Positions 56,090-64,000 of a DNA stretch of 64,000 bases are shown piece after piece. The stretch lies in assembly GCA_030646715.1 (NCBI GenBank), contig JAUSLJ010000042.1, forward strand, positions 186,001-250,000, in the 5' to 3' direction. The number at the start of each line of letters is the position of its first letter. The first letter of the stretch is position 1. The translations under genes and the position numbers were made by a program. A model generated the notes under the pieces. It was given only the letters and a program-made list of their open reading frames with translations. It was not told the origin of the DNA and did not search any database. The DNA comes from Agitococcus sp. (GTDB lineage Bacteria > Pseudomonadota > Gammaproteobacteria > Pseudomonadales > Moraxellaceae).

Positions 56090-56527
56090 GTGAGCCAAAG
56101 AATGCAGCGTTTAGCCGATCAAATCCAGCGTGAAGTTGCGGGATTGATTCGCTCCGAGTTAAAAGATCCACGTTTAGGCATGGTCACTATTTCTGCGGTA
56201 AAAGTCAGTAAAGACATGGGCTATGCCGAGGTTTATGTCACTGTCTTGGGCAAAGAGTTGGATTTCGATCCTAAGCCCAGTATCGCCGTGTTAAATAATG
56301 CCGCTGGCTTTTTGCGAGGTGCTTTAGGCAAAAGCCTACAAGTGCGCATGATTCCTCGGTTGCGTTTTCATTATGATGAAACCATTGTTCGTGGTAATCG
56401 TATGGCGGAATTAATTCACCAAGCCATTAGTGAAGATGAGGTCGCGCAGCAAAATAATCTTGAGTTTGTCGAAGGTTCTGTGCGAGAGCATGACGAGCAA
56501 GATCTTGACGCAGACGACATCAACTAA
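56090..56527 (+). CDS. rbfA: Ribosome-binding factor A
   Basis: This 145-residue KH-fold 30S maturation factor has 'MQRLADQIQREVAGLIRSEL', 'DPRLGMVTISAVKVSKDMGY', 'AEVYVTVLG' and 'RMIPRLRFHYDET'. The C-terminus adds an acidic tail 'EHDEQDLDADDIN'. The start is GTG at 56090 with GAGG upstream; a TTG further up and an ATG at 56102 are less likely. Confidence 0.95.
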   Translation: MSQRMQRLADQIQREVAGLIRSELKDPRLGMVTISAVKVSKDMGYAEVYVTVLGKELDFDPKPSIAVLNNAAGFLRGALGKSLQVRMIPRLRFHYDETIVRGNRMAELIHQAISEDEVAQQNNLEFVEGSVREHDEQDLDADDIN

Positions 56528-56528
56528 C

Positions 56529-57464
56529 GTGAAGCCCGTTAAAATCCCCCAAGTGAAAAAAATTCGTCGCCCGATTGATGGGATTATCTTGCTGGATAAG
56601 CCGATAGACATGAGTTCTAATCATGCCTTGCAACACGTTAAACGGTTATTTAATGCCGAAAAAGCGGGGCATACAGGCAGTTTAGATCCCTTAGCGACAG
56701 GGTTATTGCCGATTTGTTTTGGTGAAGCGACCAAATACTCACAGCATTTATTAGATGCCGATAAAGTGTATCGCACCAAAATGCGTTTAGGCCAAAAAAC
56801 AACAACGGCAGATGCGGAAGGGGAGGTGATTGTTGAACGCCCTGTTCCCGTATTAACTCTTGCCGAAATAGAAGTTGTTTTAGCGCAGTTTCGCGGCACA
56901 CTCCAACAAATCCCCTCGATGTATTCAGCGTTAAAAAAAGACGGTAAGCCCTTATATGAATTGGCGCGTCAAGGCATTGAAGTTGAACGCGAAGCACGAA
57001 CCATCCAAATTTATCGCTTACAGTTATTGGCAGTTGAACCGTTATTTTGGGAATTAGAAGTGGCCTGTAGTAAAGGCACGTATATTCGTAATTTAGTTGA
57101 AGATATTGGCGAGGCATTAGGTTGTGGCGCGCATGTCGCTGAGTTACGACGTTTAGCCAGTGGTCCATTTCAATTACAAGACAATTTGACCTTGGATGAT
57201 TTAAGAGTAGTTGCCGAGCAAGGTTTTGAGGCTTTAGATGCGTTATTGTTGCCTCCTTGGGCAGCAATGGCCGATAAGCCCAAAGTCACGTTAACGGAAA
57301 ATAGCACCTATTATTTAATGCATGGCCAACCTGTACGCGCTAATGGTTTACCATCTACAGGCGAAGTTTTAATATTTGACCCAGAGCAACGATTTTTGGG
57401 TTTAGGTGCGATGAATGAAGATGGTTTATTAGCACCCAAACGCTTATTAAAAACAAAAAACTAG
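56529..57464 (+). CDS. truB: tRNA pseudouridine-55 synthase
   Basis: TruB makes pseudouridine 55 in the T-loop of tRNAs. The 311 residues show 'IDGIILLDKPIDMSSNHALQ', the catalytic Asp in 'GHTGSLDPLATGLLP' (about 53), 'YRTKMRLGQKTTTADAEG', 'SALKKDGKPLYELARQG' and 'CSKGTYIRNLVEDIG', plus a C-terminal PUA-like domain. GTG at 56529, one base after the rbfA stop, is preferred; an ATG at 56490 inside rbfA would add 13 residues. Confidence 0.94.
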   Translation: MKPVKIPQVKKIRRPIDGIILLDKPIDMSSNHALQHVKRLFNAEKAGHTGSLDPLATGLLPICFGEATKYSQHLLDADKVYRTKMRLGQKTTTADAEGEVIVERPVPVLTLAEIEVVLAQFRGTLQQIPSMYSALKKDGKPLYELARQGIEVEREARTIQIYRLQLLAVEPLFWELEVACSKGTYIRNLVEDIGEALGCGAHVAELRRLASGPFQLQDNLTLDDLRVVAEQGFEALDALLLPPWAAMADKPKVTLTENSTYYLMHGQPVRANGLPSTGEVLIFDPEQRFLGLGAMNEDGLLAPKRLLKTKN

Positions 57465-57521
57465 ACTTGCAGATGATGTTTATCGCTTTGGAATCCCCAA
57501 TCCTTCTGATAAAGAGAAAGT

Positions 57522-57555
57522 CCCCCTCTTTTAAAAAGAACGGTTAGGGGAGATT
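57522..57555. repeat. CCCCTCTTT-type palindromic repeat, copy E (degenerate)
   Basis: CCCCCTCTTTT followed by AAAAAGAACGGTTAGGGGAGATT keeps the layout of the family but with mismatches in the stem. It lies between truB and rpsO. Confidence 0.55.
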
Positions 57556-57665
57556 TAAAAATAAGTCATAGCACATTATTGATTGAACAGATAAAATACC
57601 CACGCGCTAGCTGTAGAGATGCACGGCTATGCGTATTTTTTAGCGCATCTCATTGGAGAATGATC

Positions 57666-57935
57666 ATGGCCTTAACTGTTGCCGATAAAGCCGCCATTAT
57701 GGCGAAATTTGCTCGTGGTGAAGCGGATACTGGCTCACCTGAAGTTCAAGTTGCCTTGTTGTCTGCTCAAATTGACGACTTGCAATCACACTTTAAAGCA
57801 CACAAACACGATCACCATTCTCGTCGTGGTTTGATTCGTATGGTTAACCAACGTCGTAGTTTGCTCGACTATTTGAATCGTAAAGACAGCAGTCGTTATG
57901 TTGCCTTGATTCAAACGCTCGGCTTACGTCGTTAA
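57666..57935 (+). CDS. rpsO: 30S ribosomal protein S15
   Basis: Exactly 89 residues, as in E. coli, with '[20 protein letters not shown]', '[20 protein letters not shown]' and the terminal 'LIQTLGLRR'. It binds the 16S rRNA central domain. The ATG at 57666 has GGAG upstream. A terminator follows before pnp. In E. coli S15 represses its own translation through a leader pseudoknot; I could not demonstrate one here. Confidence 0.98.
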   Translation: MALTVADKAAIMAKFARGEADTGSPEVQVALLSAQIDDLQSHFKAHKHDHHSRRGLIRMVNQRRSLLDYLNRKDSSRYVALIQTLGLRR

Positions 57936-57944
57936 GAACCACCG

Positions 57945-57969
57945 AAAGGGGAGCTTTTGCTCCCCTTTT
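57945..57969 (+). terminator. Intrinsic terminator between rpsO and pnp
   Basis: AAAGGGGAGC with GCTCCCCTTTT (57945-57954 with 57959-57969) ends the rpsO message; a leaky version exists at the same place in E. coli. Confidence 0.85.
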
Positions 57970-57996
57970 GTTATTGCTATCGTTGTAATTATTTGT

Positions 57997-58052
57997 ATGG
58001 AGAGGCTACTAAGACTTGGGTCTTGTTTTACTCAACTCTTAGTGGCCTCCAT
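57997..58052 (+). promoter_or_regulatory. Long imperfect stem-loop in the pnp leader
   Basis: 57997-58021 (starting ATGGAGAGGCTACTAAGA) pairs with 58030-58052 (ending TCTTAGTGGCCTCCAT), a stem of about 22 pairs with a few bulges and a small loop. In E. coli a leader duplex at this place is cut by RNase III, and PNPase then degrades its own message. The position, 60 bases before the pnp start, is right for this. Confidence 0.65.
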
Positions 58053-58111
58053 AAAATTGGGCGTTATTTTAATTATGTTAGCCCAACATAAAAAACTGGA
58101 GTTTCCTGAGT

Positions 58112-60196
58112 ATGTTTAATGTTGTCAAAAAAGAGTTTTTATTCGGTCGTCATCAAGTCGTTTTAGAAACAGGTCGTATTGCTCGTCAAGCCAATACTGT
58201 ATTAGTCACAATGGGTGGCGTTACCGTGTTAGTGGCTGTTGTTGCCGCTAAATCTGCTAAATCTGGTCAAGATTTTTTCCCGTTAACGGTTAATTATCAA
58301 GAAAAAACTTACGCTGCGGGCCGTATCCCTGGTGGTTATTTCAAGCGTGAAGGTCGTGCAAGCGAAAAAGAAACGTTAACCTCACGTCTGATTGACCGCC
58401 CAATTCGTCCTTTGTTCCCTGAAGGTTATTACAACGAAGTGCAAGTAACCGCCACCGTTGTTTCTACTGACCGTGAGTTAGATCCCGATATCGCTGCAAT
58501 GTTGGGTACGTCTGCTGCATTAAGCATTGCGGGTATCCCGTTCAATGGACCTATTGCTGGCGCACGCGTGGGTTATATTGAGGGTGAATATATCCTCAAC
58601 CCAACCTACAAAGAATTAGCCACTTCTGATTTAGATTTAGTGGTTGCAGGTACAGACAAAGCCGTGTTGATGGTTGAGTCTGAAGCCAAAGAACTGAGCG
58701 AAGATCAAATGCTCGGCGCGGTATTATTTGGTCATGAAGAAATGCAAGTGGCTATTGAAGCGATTAAAGCATTTGCCGCCGAAGTGAATCCAGCTGTATC
58801 GACATGGCAAGCGCCAGAAAGCAATCAAGCCTTAAAAGACGGTTTGAAAGAGGCTTTTGCCCAAGCTATCTCCGAAGCCTATACCATTTCCGAAAAGCAA
58901 ATGCGTTATACGCGTTTAGGCGAAATTAAAAAGTTAGCATTGGTGCAGTTTGCTGTTGAAGGCGCAGATATATCGGCGGATGACGTTGAAACCGCATTTG
59001 AAGATTTAAAATATCGCACCGTGCGTGACAATATTCTCAATACATCCATTCGTATTGATGGTCGTAGTTTAGATACGGTACGTGCTTTGGATGTACAAGT
59101 CGGTGTTTTACCGCGTGTACACGGTTCGGCCTTGTTTACGCGTGGCGAAACTCAAGCCTTAGTGACTGCAACATTGGGTGGTACTCGTGACTCGTTAATG
59201 ATTGATGCTTTAGAAGGCTCTTTCACTGACAACTTCATGTTGCATTACAACTTCCCATCGTATTCTGTGGGTGAGACTGGCCGTGAAACAGGCCCTAAGC
59301 GTCGTGAGATTGGTCATGGTCGTTTAGCGCGTCGTGGTGTGCAACGTATGTTGCCTGCACCTGATAAATTTCCGTACGCTATTCGTGTTGTTTCTGATAT
59401 TACTGAATCTAATGGTTCGTCCTCTATGGCTTCGGTCTGTGGTGCTTCTTTAGCATTGATGGACGCTGGCGTGCCGTTAAAAGCCCCCGTTGCTGGTATT
59501 GCTATGGGCTTGGTAAAAGAAGGCGAGCGTTTTGCTGTGCTTTCCGATATTTTAGGTGATGAAGATCATTTAGGTGATATGGACTTTAAAGTAGCGGGTA
59601 GTGCTAATGGTATTACTGCGTTGCAAATGGACATTAAAATTGAAGGCATCACCGAAGAGATTATGGAAGTTGCTCTTAATCAAGCGCGTGCTGGTCGTTT
59701 GCATATTTTAGTGGCGATGAATGAAGTGTTGGCCAATGCGCGTGCTGATGTCAGCATTCATGCACCAACGTATGCCACTATCCAAATCAATCCCGAAAAA
59801 ATTCGTGATGTGATTGGTAAAGGCGGCGCAACGATTCGTGCAATTTGTGAAGAAACGAAAGCCACTATCGACATCGAAGATAACGGTTTTGTTCGTATTT
59901 ATGGCGAAACTAAAGGGGCGACACAAGCGGCCTTGGCAAAAGTTCAAGCCATTACTGCCGAAGTGGAAGTGGGTGCAGTATATGATGGCCTAGTCTCCAA
60001 AGTGGTTGATTTTGGTGCGTTTGTGACTATTATGCCGGGTACAGATGGCCTAGTGCATATTTCGCAAATCACCACTCAACGTGTTGAAAATGTTAGCGAT
60101 TATTTGAAAGAAGGCCAAATGATTAAAGTCCGCGTCATGGATGTTGATCAACGTGGCCGTATCAAATTGTCTATGAAAGACGTTGCTCCTGTTTAA
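58112..60196 (+). CDS. pnp: Polyribonucleotide nucleotidyltransferase (PNPase)
   Basis: This 694-residue phosphorolytic 3'-5' exoribonuclease of the degradosome has two RNase PH-like domains (about 10-210 and 310-530). These carry '[19 protein letters not shown]', '[13 protein letters not shown]' and the catalytic region '[19 protein letters not shown]'. A KH domain ('[20 protein letters not shown]', about 555) and an S1 domain (about 620-690, '[20 protein letters not shown]') follow. It closes the conserved supercluster. Confidence 0.98.
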   Translation: MFNVVKKEFLFGRHQVVLETGRIARQANTVLVTMGGVTVLVAVVAAKSAKSGQDFFPLTVNYQEKTYAAGRIPGGYFKREGRASEKETLTSRLIDRPIRPLFPEGYYNEVQVTATVVSTDRELDPDIAAMLGTSAALSIAGIPFNGPIAGARVGYIEGEYILNPTYKELATSDLDLVVAGTDKAVLMVESEAKELSEDQMLGAVLFGHEEMQVAIEAIKAFAAEVNPAVSTWQAPESNQALKDGLKEAFAQAISEAYTISEKQMRYTRLGEIKKLALVQFAVEGADISADDVETAFEDLKYRTVRDNILNTSIRIDGRSLDTVRALDVQVGVLPRVHGSALFTRGETQALVTATLGGTRDSLMIDALEGSFTDNFMLHYNFPSYSVGETGRETGPKRREIGHGRLARRGVQRMLPAPDKFPYAIRVVSDITESNGSSSMASVCGASLALMDAGVPLKAPVAGIAMGLVKEGERFAVLSDILGDEDHLGDMDFKVAGSANGITALQMDIKIEGITEEIMEVALNQARAGRLHILVAMNEVLANARADVSIHAPTYATIQINPEKIRDVIGKGGATIRAICEETKATIDIEDNGFVRIYGETKGATQAALAKVQAITAEVEVGAVYDGLVSKVVDFGAFVTIMPGTDGLVHISQITTQRVENVSDYLKEGQMIKVRVMDVDQRGRIKLSMKDVAPV

Positions 60197-60240
60197 TTAA
60201 CAGATCAACTAAGACAAGGATGTCTTTTAATAATAAATAG

Positions 60241-60309
60241 AGATTTATGCTTCAATGCGAGTTTTGTGCGTATGAAATGCGAACAAATCCGTGCTAAGCG
60301 CGTAAATCT
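60241..60309. repeat. MITE-like 69-bp element with AGATTTAYGC ends
   Basis: AGATTTATGC (60241-60250) and GCGTAAATCT (60300-60309) are terminal inverted repeats with one mismatch in ten. Internal segments GCGAGTTTTGTG and TGCGAACAAAT match the reverse complement of 5158-5250 in order. It lies between pnp and the lipoprotein gene. Confidence 0.6.
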
Positions 60310-60409
60310 TATGTCTGTCATACATCACATGACTTTGTGAAACGAAAGCCTTAGTGTTATTGTTGGGGCTTGCGCGCAATTTAAAAACAACAAGTCTAGG
60401 AGAGAGGGG

Positions 60410-61447
60410 ATGAAATTCTCGCACTATGTCCGTGTAGGTGCTGTTTGTTCCGTAATTGGAATGCAAACCCTGTTATCGGGGTGTTCGCAAGTAGTGAAAG
60501 GGGGCGCGATGATTGCCCTAAGTTTCAGCGAAAACAATATTGTTCCACCTATCCTTAAATTAGATGATGCCCCGATGGCCTGCGCATCTGGCGAAGCCAT
60601 GACTCCGCTGATCTTGGCGACCGAAGGCATGGGCGCAGATCCAGCCAAAATGGCTGTCATTATGTATGTGTCCGCAGGCCTGTGTGCTGAAGAGCGTGCC
60701 TTAGAGCATGAATTGCGTTACTTGCGTGCTTCTCGTGCCAATAATATTGAAGATGCTCAGGATGCGCGTATTGCGCAAAAACGATGGGCTGCTATTGCTG
60801 CACGTCGTCAACAAGAAGCGTATCGTCGTTTTGTCGAACGCTACGAAAAAGAATTTAATTTTAAAATCGGTGGAAATTGCCCCGCGTTAAAAGAAGACTT
60901 TGATAAATTGATTTATCTGATTGGTATGGCATCAGGTATGCAAGCAGTGGTTAACGACATTGCCGCGCAAGGTATAGTCGGTGTTCCCAAAGACGTAGCG
61001 GCAGTGGTTGAGCGCGGCATGGCTTGTTTAGATAATGCTGAATACTGGGGTGTGCCAATGGCTACTCGTGCTGCAGTATGGTCATTATTACCCGGTGCCA
61101 GCGAAGGTAAACCTGATCCGTTTACAGTTATGAAGGATTCAACGCGAGTGGGTGAGCGTAAAGGCGTGCGTTTAGCTCATGCCATTTATGCGTTGTCAGC
61201 ACAAGCAAAAGGTGATGAAGCTTTACTTCGTGATGCTTTAAAAACCTACGGTGCGTCTAGTAATATGGCCGTCAACCCTAAGTTCCGCTTATTAGATGCA
61301 ATGGGTGGCTTGATGGTGCAGTCAATTTCTGATCGTTATTGGACAGAAAAAACAGGAACACGTACGCCAGAAGATGGCTATACCAAGTTTTGGGATGATA
61401 AGCCTTCTGCTGATAGTGTTGGCGTTTCGATTGACGATTTGCTCTAA
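60410..61447 (+). CDS. Lipoprotein upstream of a TRAP-type transport locus
   Basis: This 345-residue protein starts with a lipoprotein signal, lipobox 'LLSGC' with Cys25. The mature part is mainly helical, with a charged helix 'IAQKRWAAIAARRQQEAYRR' near 120-140 and 'CPALKEDFDKLIYLIGMASG' near 160. The size and helical content resemble TRAP-associated TatT-like or TPR lipoproteins, but no clear repeats are visible, so I leave it unnamed. The gene precedes a solute-binding protein by 21 bases, and both are probably one operon with the permease further on. GGAGAGAGGGG gives a very strong ribosome-binding site. Confidence 0.75.
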   Translation: MKFSHYVRVGAVCSVIGMQTLLSGCSQVVKGGAMIALSFSENNIVPPILKLDDAPMACASGEAMTPLILATEGMGADPAKMAVIMYVSAGLCAEERALEHELRYLRASRANNIEDAQDARIAQKRWAAIAARRQQEAYRRFVERYEKEFNFKIGGNCPALKEDFDKLIYLIGMASGMQAVVNDIAAQGIVGVPKDVAAVVERGMACLDNAEYWGVPMATRAAVWSLLPGASEGKPDPFTVMKDSTRVGERKGVRLAHAIYALSAQAKGDEALLRDALKTYGASSNMAVNPKFRLLDAMGGLMVQSISDRYWTEKTGTRTPEDGYTKFWDDKPSADSVGVSIDDLL

Positions 61448-61468
61448 TTTTTTTGAGTATTTAACTTC

Positions 61469-62488
61469 ATGTTTCCGCAGAAATTACACGCGCTGTTTTG
61501 TGTCGTTGTAGCGATGATGTTGACAATGGTTTCTGCTGCTCAAGCAGAAGCCCCTGTTAGGCGGACGCTATGCGTATGGGATTTGATGGGTGCTAATGGC
61601 GATACCTTTGCAATTATGAAAGATTATCGTATTGCTGCGGCAGCGTGGGGTGTTGATTTAAAACTTAAAGCGTATAGCGATGAGAAAATAGCCACTGAAG
61701 ATTTTCGAGTGGGACAGTGTGATGCTGCGGTTATTACGGGCTTGCGTGCAAAACCATTTAATACCTTTGTTGGCAGTTTAGAGTCGATTGGTTCGATACC
61801 CTCGTATAAGCACGCAAAAATGGTCGTTTCTACGATTAGTTCGCCGAAGGCCGCAAGTCTCATGCAACAAGGGAGTTACGAAGTTGCAGGAGTGTTACCT
61901 TTTGGCTCGGCGTATTTCTTTTTAAATGATCGCAGTATTGACGAAGTCGGAAAGTTGGCAGGGAAAAAAATTGCTGTTTTTGATTATGACAAATCACAAT
62001 CACAATTAGTGCAGCGTGTGGGCGCACAGGCAGTGCCCTCAGATGTCAGTAATTTTGGGCAAAAATTTAATAATGGTGTTGTCGATATTATTGTTGCACC
62101 AGCCACCGCCTATAGACCTTTAGAGTTATATCGGGGTTTAGCAAAAAACGGGGGTATTCCTGATTTTGTCTTAGCTCAAGTGTTTTTACAGGTTGTCATT
62201 CGTAAAGAGCGATTCCCTGACGGGTTTGGACAAGAGTCAAGACAGTATTTATCAAGCCAGTTTGATCGTGTGCTTGCTATGCTTGTACGCTATGAACGCG
62301 ATATTGATCCTAAGTATTGGCTACATATTCCTGATGCCGATAGACCTAGATATCTCGCCATGATGCGTGAGGCACGAATAGATTTAATGAAAAGCGGTAT
62401 GTATGACAAAAGAATGATGTCATTGTTAAGAAAAGTACGTTGCCAAGTTGAGCCGCAAAGTGCGGAGTGTACGGAAAATTTAGAGTAG
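61469..62488 (+). CDS. AdeT1/2-like (DUF6091) putative solute-binding protein
   Basis: This 339-residue exported protein has a signal ending 'SAAQA'. The mature part starts 'RRTLCVWDLMGANGDTFAIM', followed by 'FRVGQCDAAVITGLRAKPFN' and 'LAGKKIAVFDYDKSQSQLVQ'. That pattern fits the periplasmic-binding-protein-like family that includes Acinetobacter AdeT1/AdeT2 (named as RND components, but by fold TRAP/TAXI-like binding proteins). C-terminal Cys residues ('KVRCQVEPQSAEC') may pair. With the TRAP permease downstream, a binding-protein role is the natural reading. The substrate is unknown. Confidence 0.78.
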   Translation: MFPQKLHALFCVVVAMMLTMVSAAQAEAPVRRTLCVWDLMGANGDTFAIMKDYRIAAAAWGVDLKLKAYSDEKIATEDFRVGQCDAAVITGLRAKPFNTFVGSLESIGSIPSYKHAKMVVSTISSPKAASLMQQGSYEVAGVLPFGSAYFFLNDRSIDEVGKLAGKKIAVFDYDKSQSQLVQRVGAQAVPSDVSNFGQKFNNGVVDIIVAPATAYRPLELYRGLAKNGGIPDFVLAQVFLQVVIRKERFPDGFGQESRQYLSSQFDRVLAMLVRYERDIDPKYWLHIPDADRPRYLAMMREARIDLMKSGMYDKRMMSLLRKVRCQVEPQSAECTENLE

Positions 62489-62872
62489 TCGCTGGTTGAC
62501 TGCCCGTAAGTTAATGATAATAACGTAAGCGACATCACTTTATATTGCTGAGTTGCTCGGCGAATAAGTCAAGACAGTATTGTAAACCTTGATGTGATAA
62601 TGAGGCGGCGGGGGCTAACATCGTTCGTTGAATTTGTGTATTATTTGTATCGAATTTGCTTCTCTATTTTTAAAGTGTTGAAGTCATAAAAATCTCGTCA
62701 TTTATAAACGGAAATTGATTTATTGGTTTCGTTTGTTGATGTCGCGTTGGAATTTGTTTTAGCGGTAATTAAAAAACAAAATGGAGCGATACTCGCTTAA
62801 TTAATATATCCGTTTATTCGGTGTGTTTTTGGGTCGGTATCACATGAATCACAAAACAAGAAGCAGGAAAAC
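62489..62872. other. Intergenic region before the TRAP permease gene
   Basis: About 380 A+T-rich bases carry no supported ORF or RNA gene. The length suggests that the permease has its own promoter rather than being read only from the binding-protein gene. I see no convincing hairpin terminator in it. Confidence 0.4.
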
Positions 62873-64000
62873 ATGAACCACAAGCCTGTATTATTAAACC
62901 GCTCTCTTTCAGAGTGGTTATCGAGTCTGCCTGTATTTCTGTTGCTCATATTAACGTTGGTAATTGGTACTGGAGAAATGATCCATGGCCAATTATTACG
63001 GATGGGCGAAAAACTATTTGGCGATCCCGCGACAGGGGTTCAGTACTTTATGCTACGTGCTGATCCTGCTAAACCTGATTGTGATCCTAATGCCGACATT
63101 GAAGCCGAGCTACTCAAGCAAACCGCAGTATCTTCTGCGCCAGTGAGTGATATTGACTCCTTGTTTGCCGATGACGTGGTTGATCCAGAGGCTATTCGAC
63201 AGTCATTAATTACCGCCAAAGAGTTGTGTAATGACAAGGTAGTTGCCTATAGCAATCTGAGCAAAAATATTACGCCAGAGCTAAAAGCCTATCGGTCGAT
63301 GGAAACAGCGTTTTTTGGCTTATTCCATTTTGGTACAGAAAATCGCTCGGTGATTTTGATTCTGATGGTGGCTATTGCGGCGGTAACGACAACATTGGGT
63401 TTACACCATATTGCTTTGCGGCCACCAACCACAAGAACCGATTTTAAAGTTTATTCGATAGCCATGATTGTGGGGAACACGCTGTTATTGGCATCTAGCC
63501 TCAATTATTGGAATTTGCAGATTAATTCGGGTATTCCCATTGAGCATCCAATCATCAACTATTTGTGGGTGATGCTATTTTCTGCGTTAATTGTTATTAG
63601 TATTAAAGGGCTCATTAAACCTCCTGCAACTGCTACTGCTGGCGGTAGTGTAGGTATGGCTATGTTATCCATACCTCTTTATGCGTTTATGGCCATGACA
63701 TCAGGCTTTAACTTCTTATTTCAAACGCATTATTCTGGTTTGGCTATTTATTTGGGTCAAATGATGGAGTTGTCGGGTGTGTTTTTGAACTTGGCTCTGT
63801 ACATTTGGGTGGGTATGTTATTAAAACAAACCCGTGTTGTGGATCTGTTCTTAAATATTGTTCGTCCGTGGAAGTTTTCTCCTGAAGTATTGACTTATAT
63901 CATCTTGCTTGCCGCCGCAATACCGACTGCCTATACAGGTGCTTCAGGTATTTTTGTGATTGCCGCAGGCGCTGTGATTTATAAGGAAGTTTTTGCTTCT
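62873..64000 (+). CDS. TRAP transporter large permease (3' end beyond window)
   Basis: The ATG at 62873 (AGGA upstream) opens a frame of 376 codons to the window edge without a stop. An N-terminal span (about 15-35) is followed by a periplasmic segment of about 110 residues (including 'CDPNADIEAELL' and 'ADPAKPDC'). Further spans begin near 160 ('VILILMVAIAAVTTTLGLHH'), then 195, 225, 260 and 300, and 'AAIPTAYTGASGIFVIAAGA' is the typical DctM/large-subunit signature. TRAP permeases import small solutes, often organic acids, with a sodium gradient. The N-terminal part may be the fused small (DctQ) subunit. Confidence 0.85.
   Translation, partial: MNHKPVLLNRSLSEWLSSLPVFLLLILTLVIGTGEMIHGQLLRMGEKLFGDPATGVQYFMLRADPAKPDCDPNADIEAELLKQTAVSSAPVSDIDSLFADDVVDPEAIRQSLITAKELCNDKVVAYSNLSKNITPELKAYRSMETAFFGLFHFGTENRSVILILMVAIAAVTTTLGLHHIALRPPTTRTDFKVYSIAMIVGNTLLLASSLNYWNLQINSGIPIEHPIINYLWVMLFSALIVISIKGLIKPPATATAGGSVGMAMLSIPLYAFMAMTSGFNFLFQTHYSGLAIYLGQMMELSGVFLNLALYIWVGMLLKQTRVVDLFLNIVRPWKFSPEVLTYIILLAAAIPTAYTGASGIFVIAAGAVIYKEVFAS

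Noticed and set aside
57565-57665. S15 autoregulatory pseudoknot before rpsO
   Set aside because: Some complementarity is present, but no pseudoknot could be drawn convincingly by hand.

Overview
The window is a chromosomal segment of a Gammaproteobacterium with moderately low G+C (about 45% by eye). Three things support this: the intact rlmE-ftsH-folP-glmM-tpiA-secG-tRNA-Leu-tRNA-fMet-rimP-nusA-infB-rbfA-truB-rpsO-pnp supercluster, the engB / cytochrome c5-c4 / dsbA neighbourhood, and the protein families throughout. I cannot fix the genus. A lipid- or alkane-using member of the Pseudomonadales/Moraxellaceae, or a methylotroph-like lineage, would fit but is not shown.

Layout. 1-1120: the end of a toxin-antitoxin pair, GTAG-headed REP-like palindromes and a broken Sel1-repeat gene. 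1121-5278: an OmpA-type porin with two OmpA_C domains, an ice-binding-like (DUF3494) lipoprotein, and about 600 bases without a gene. 5279-9820: leuA with a divergent Lrp regulator, an unknown protein, a TraF_2-type outer-membrane barrel protein and YchJ. 9966-14570: an LTA-synthase-like sulfatase, then the arsR-gapdh-arsJ arsenate operon with a visible operator. 14603-20715: a membrane coiled-coil protein, ppc, a secreted lipoprotein and a 26-residue membrane peptide ORF coupled to rsmB. 20715-28457: the rsmB-fmt / def // lysM - dprA-tsaC-hemF-aroE housekeeping block.

28469-35791 is the most unusual region. Six consecutive same-strand genes encode exported START-domain (lipid-binding) paralogues. 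They lie downstream of an acyl-CoA dehydrogenase and a methyltransferase gene, and a second long acyl-CoA dehydrogenase plus a Rieske protein are encoded divergently. It looks like an amplified periplasmic lipid-handling locus of unknown substrate.

38383-44443: engB, cytochromes c5 and c4, dsbA, an SDR, yqgE-ruvX, a Uma2 nuclease, a small lipoprotein and yhbY. 44611-60196: the translation/transcription supercluster, with two tRNAs, stacked terminators before rimP-nusA, and a long leader hairpin before pnp. 60410-64000: a lipoprotein, an AdeT-like solute-binding protein and the start of a TRAP transporter permease, which runs off the window.

At least three families of small palindromic repeats are scattered through the intergenic gaps. 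No CRISPR array, rRNA, prophage or complete insertion sequence was seen.
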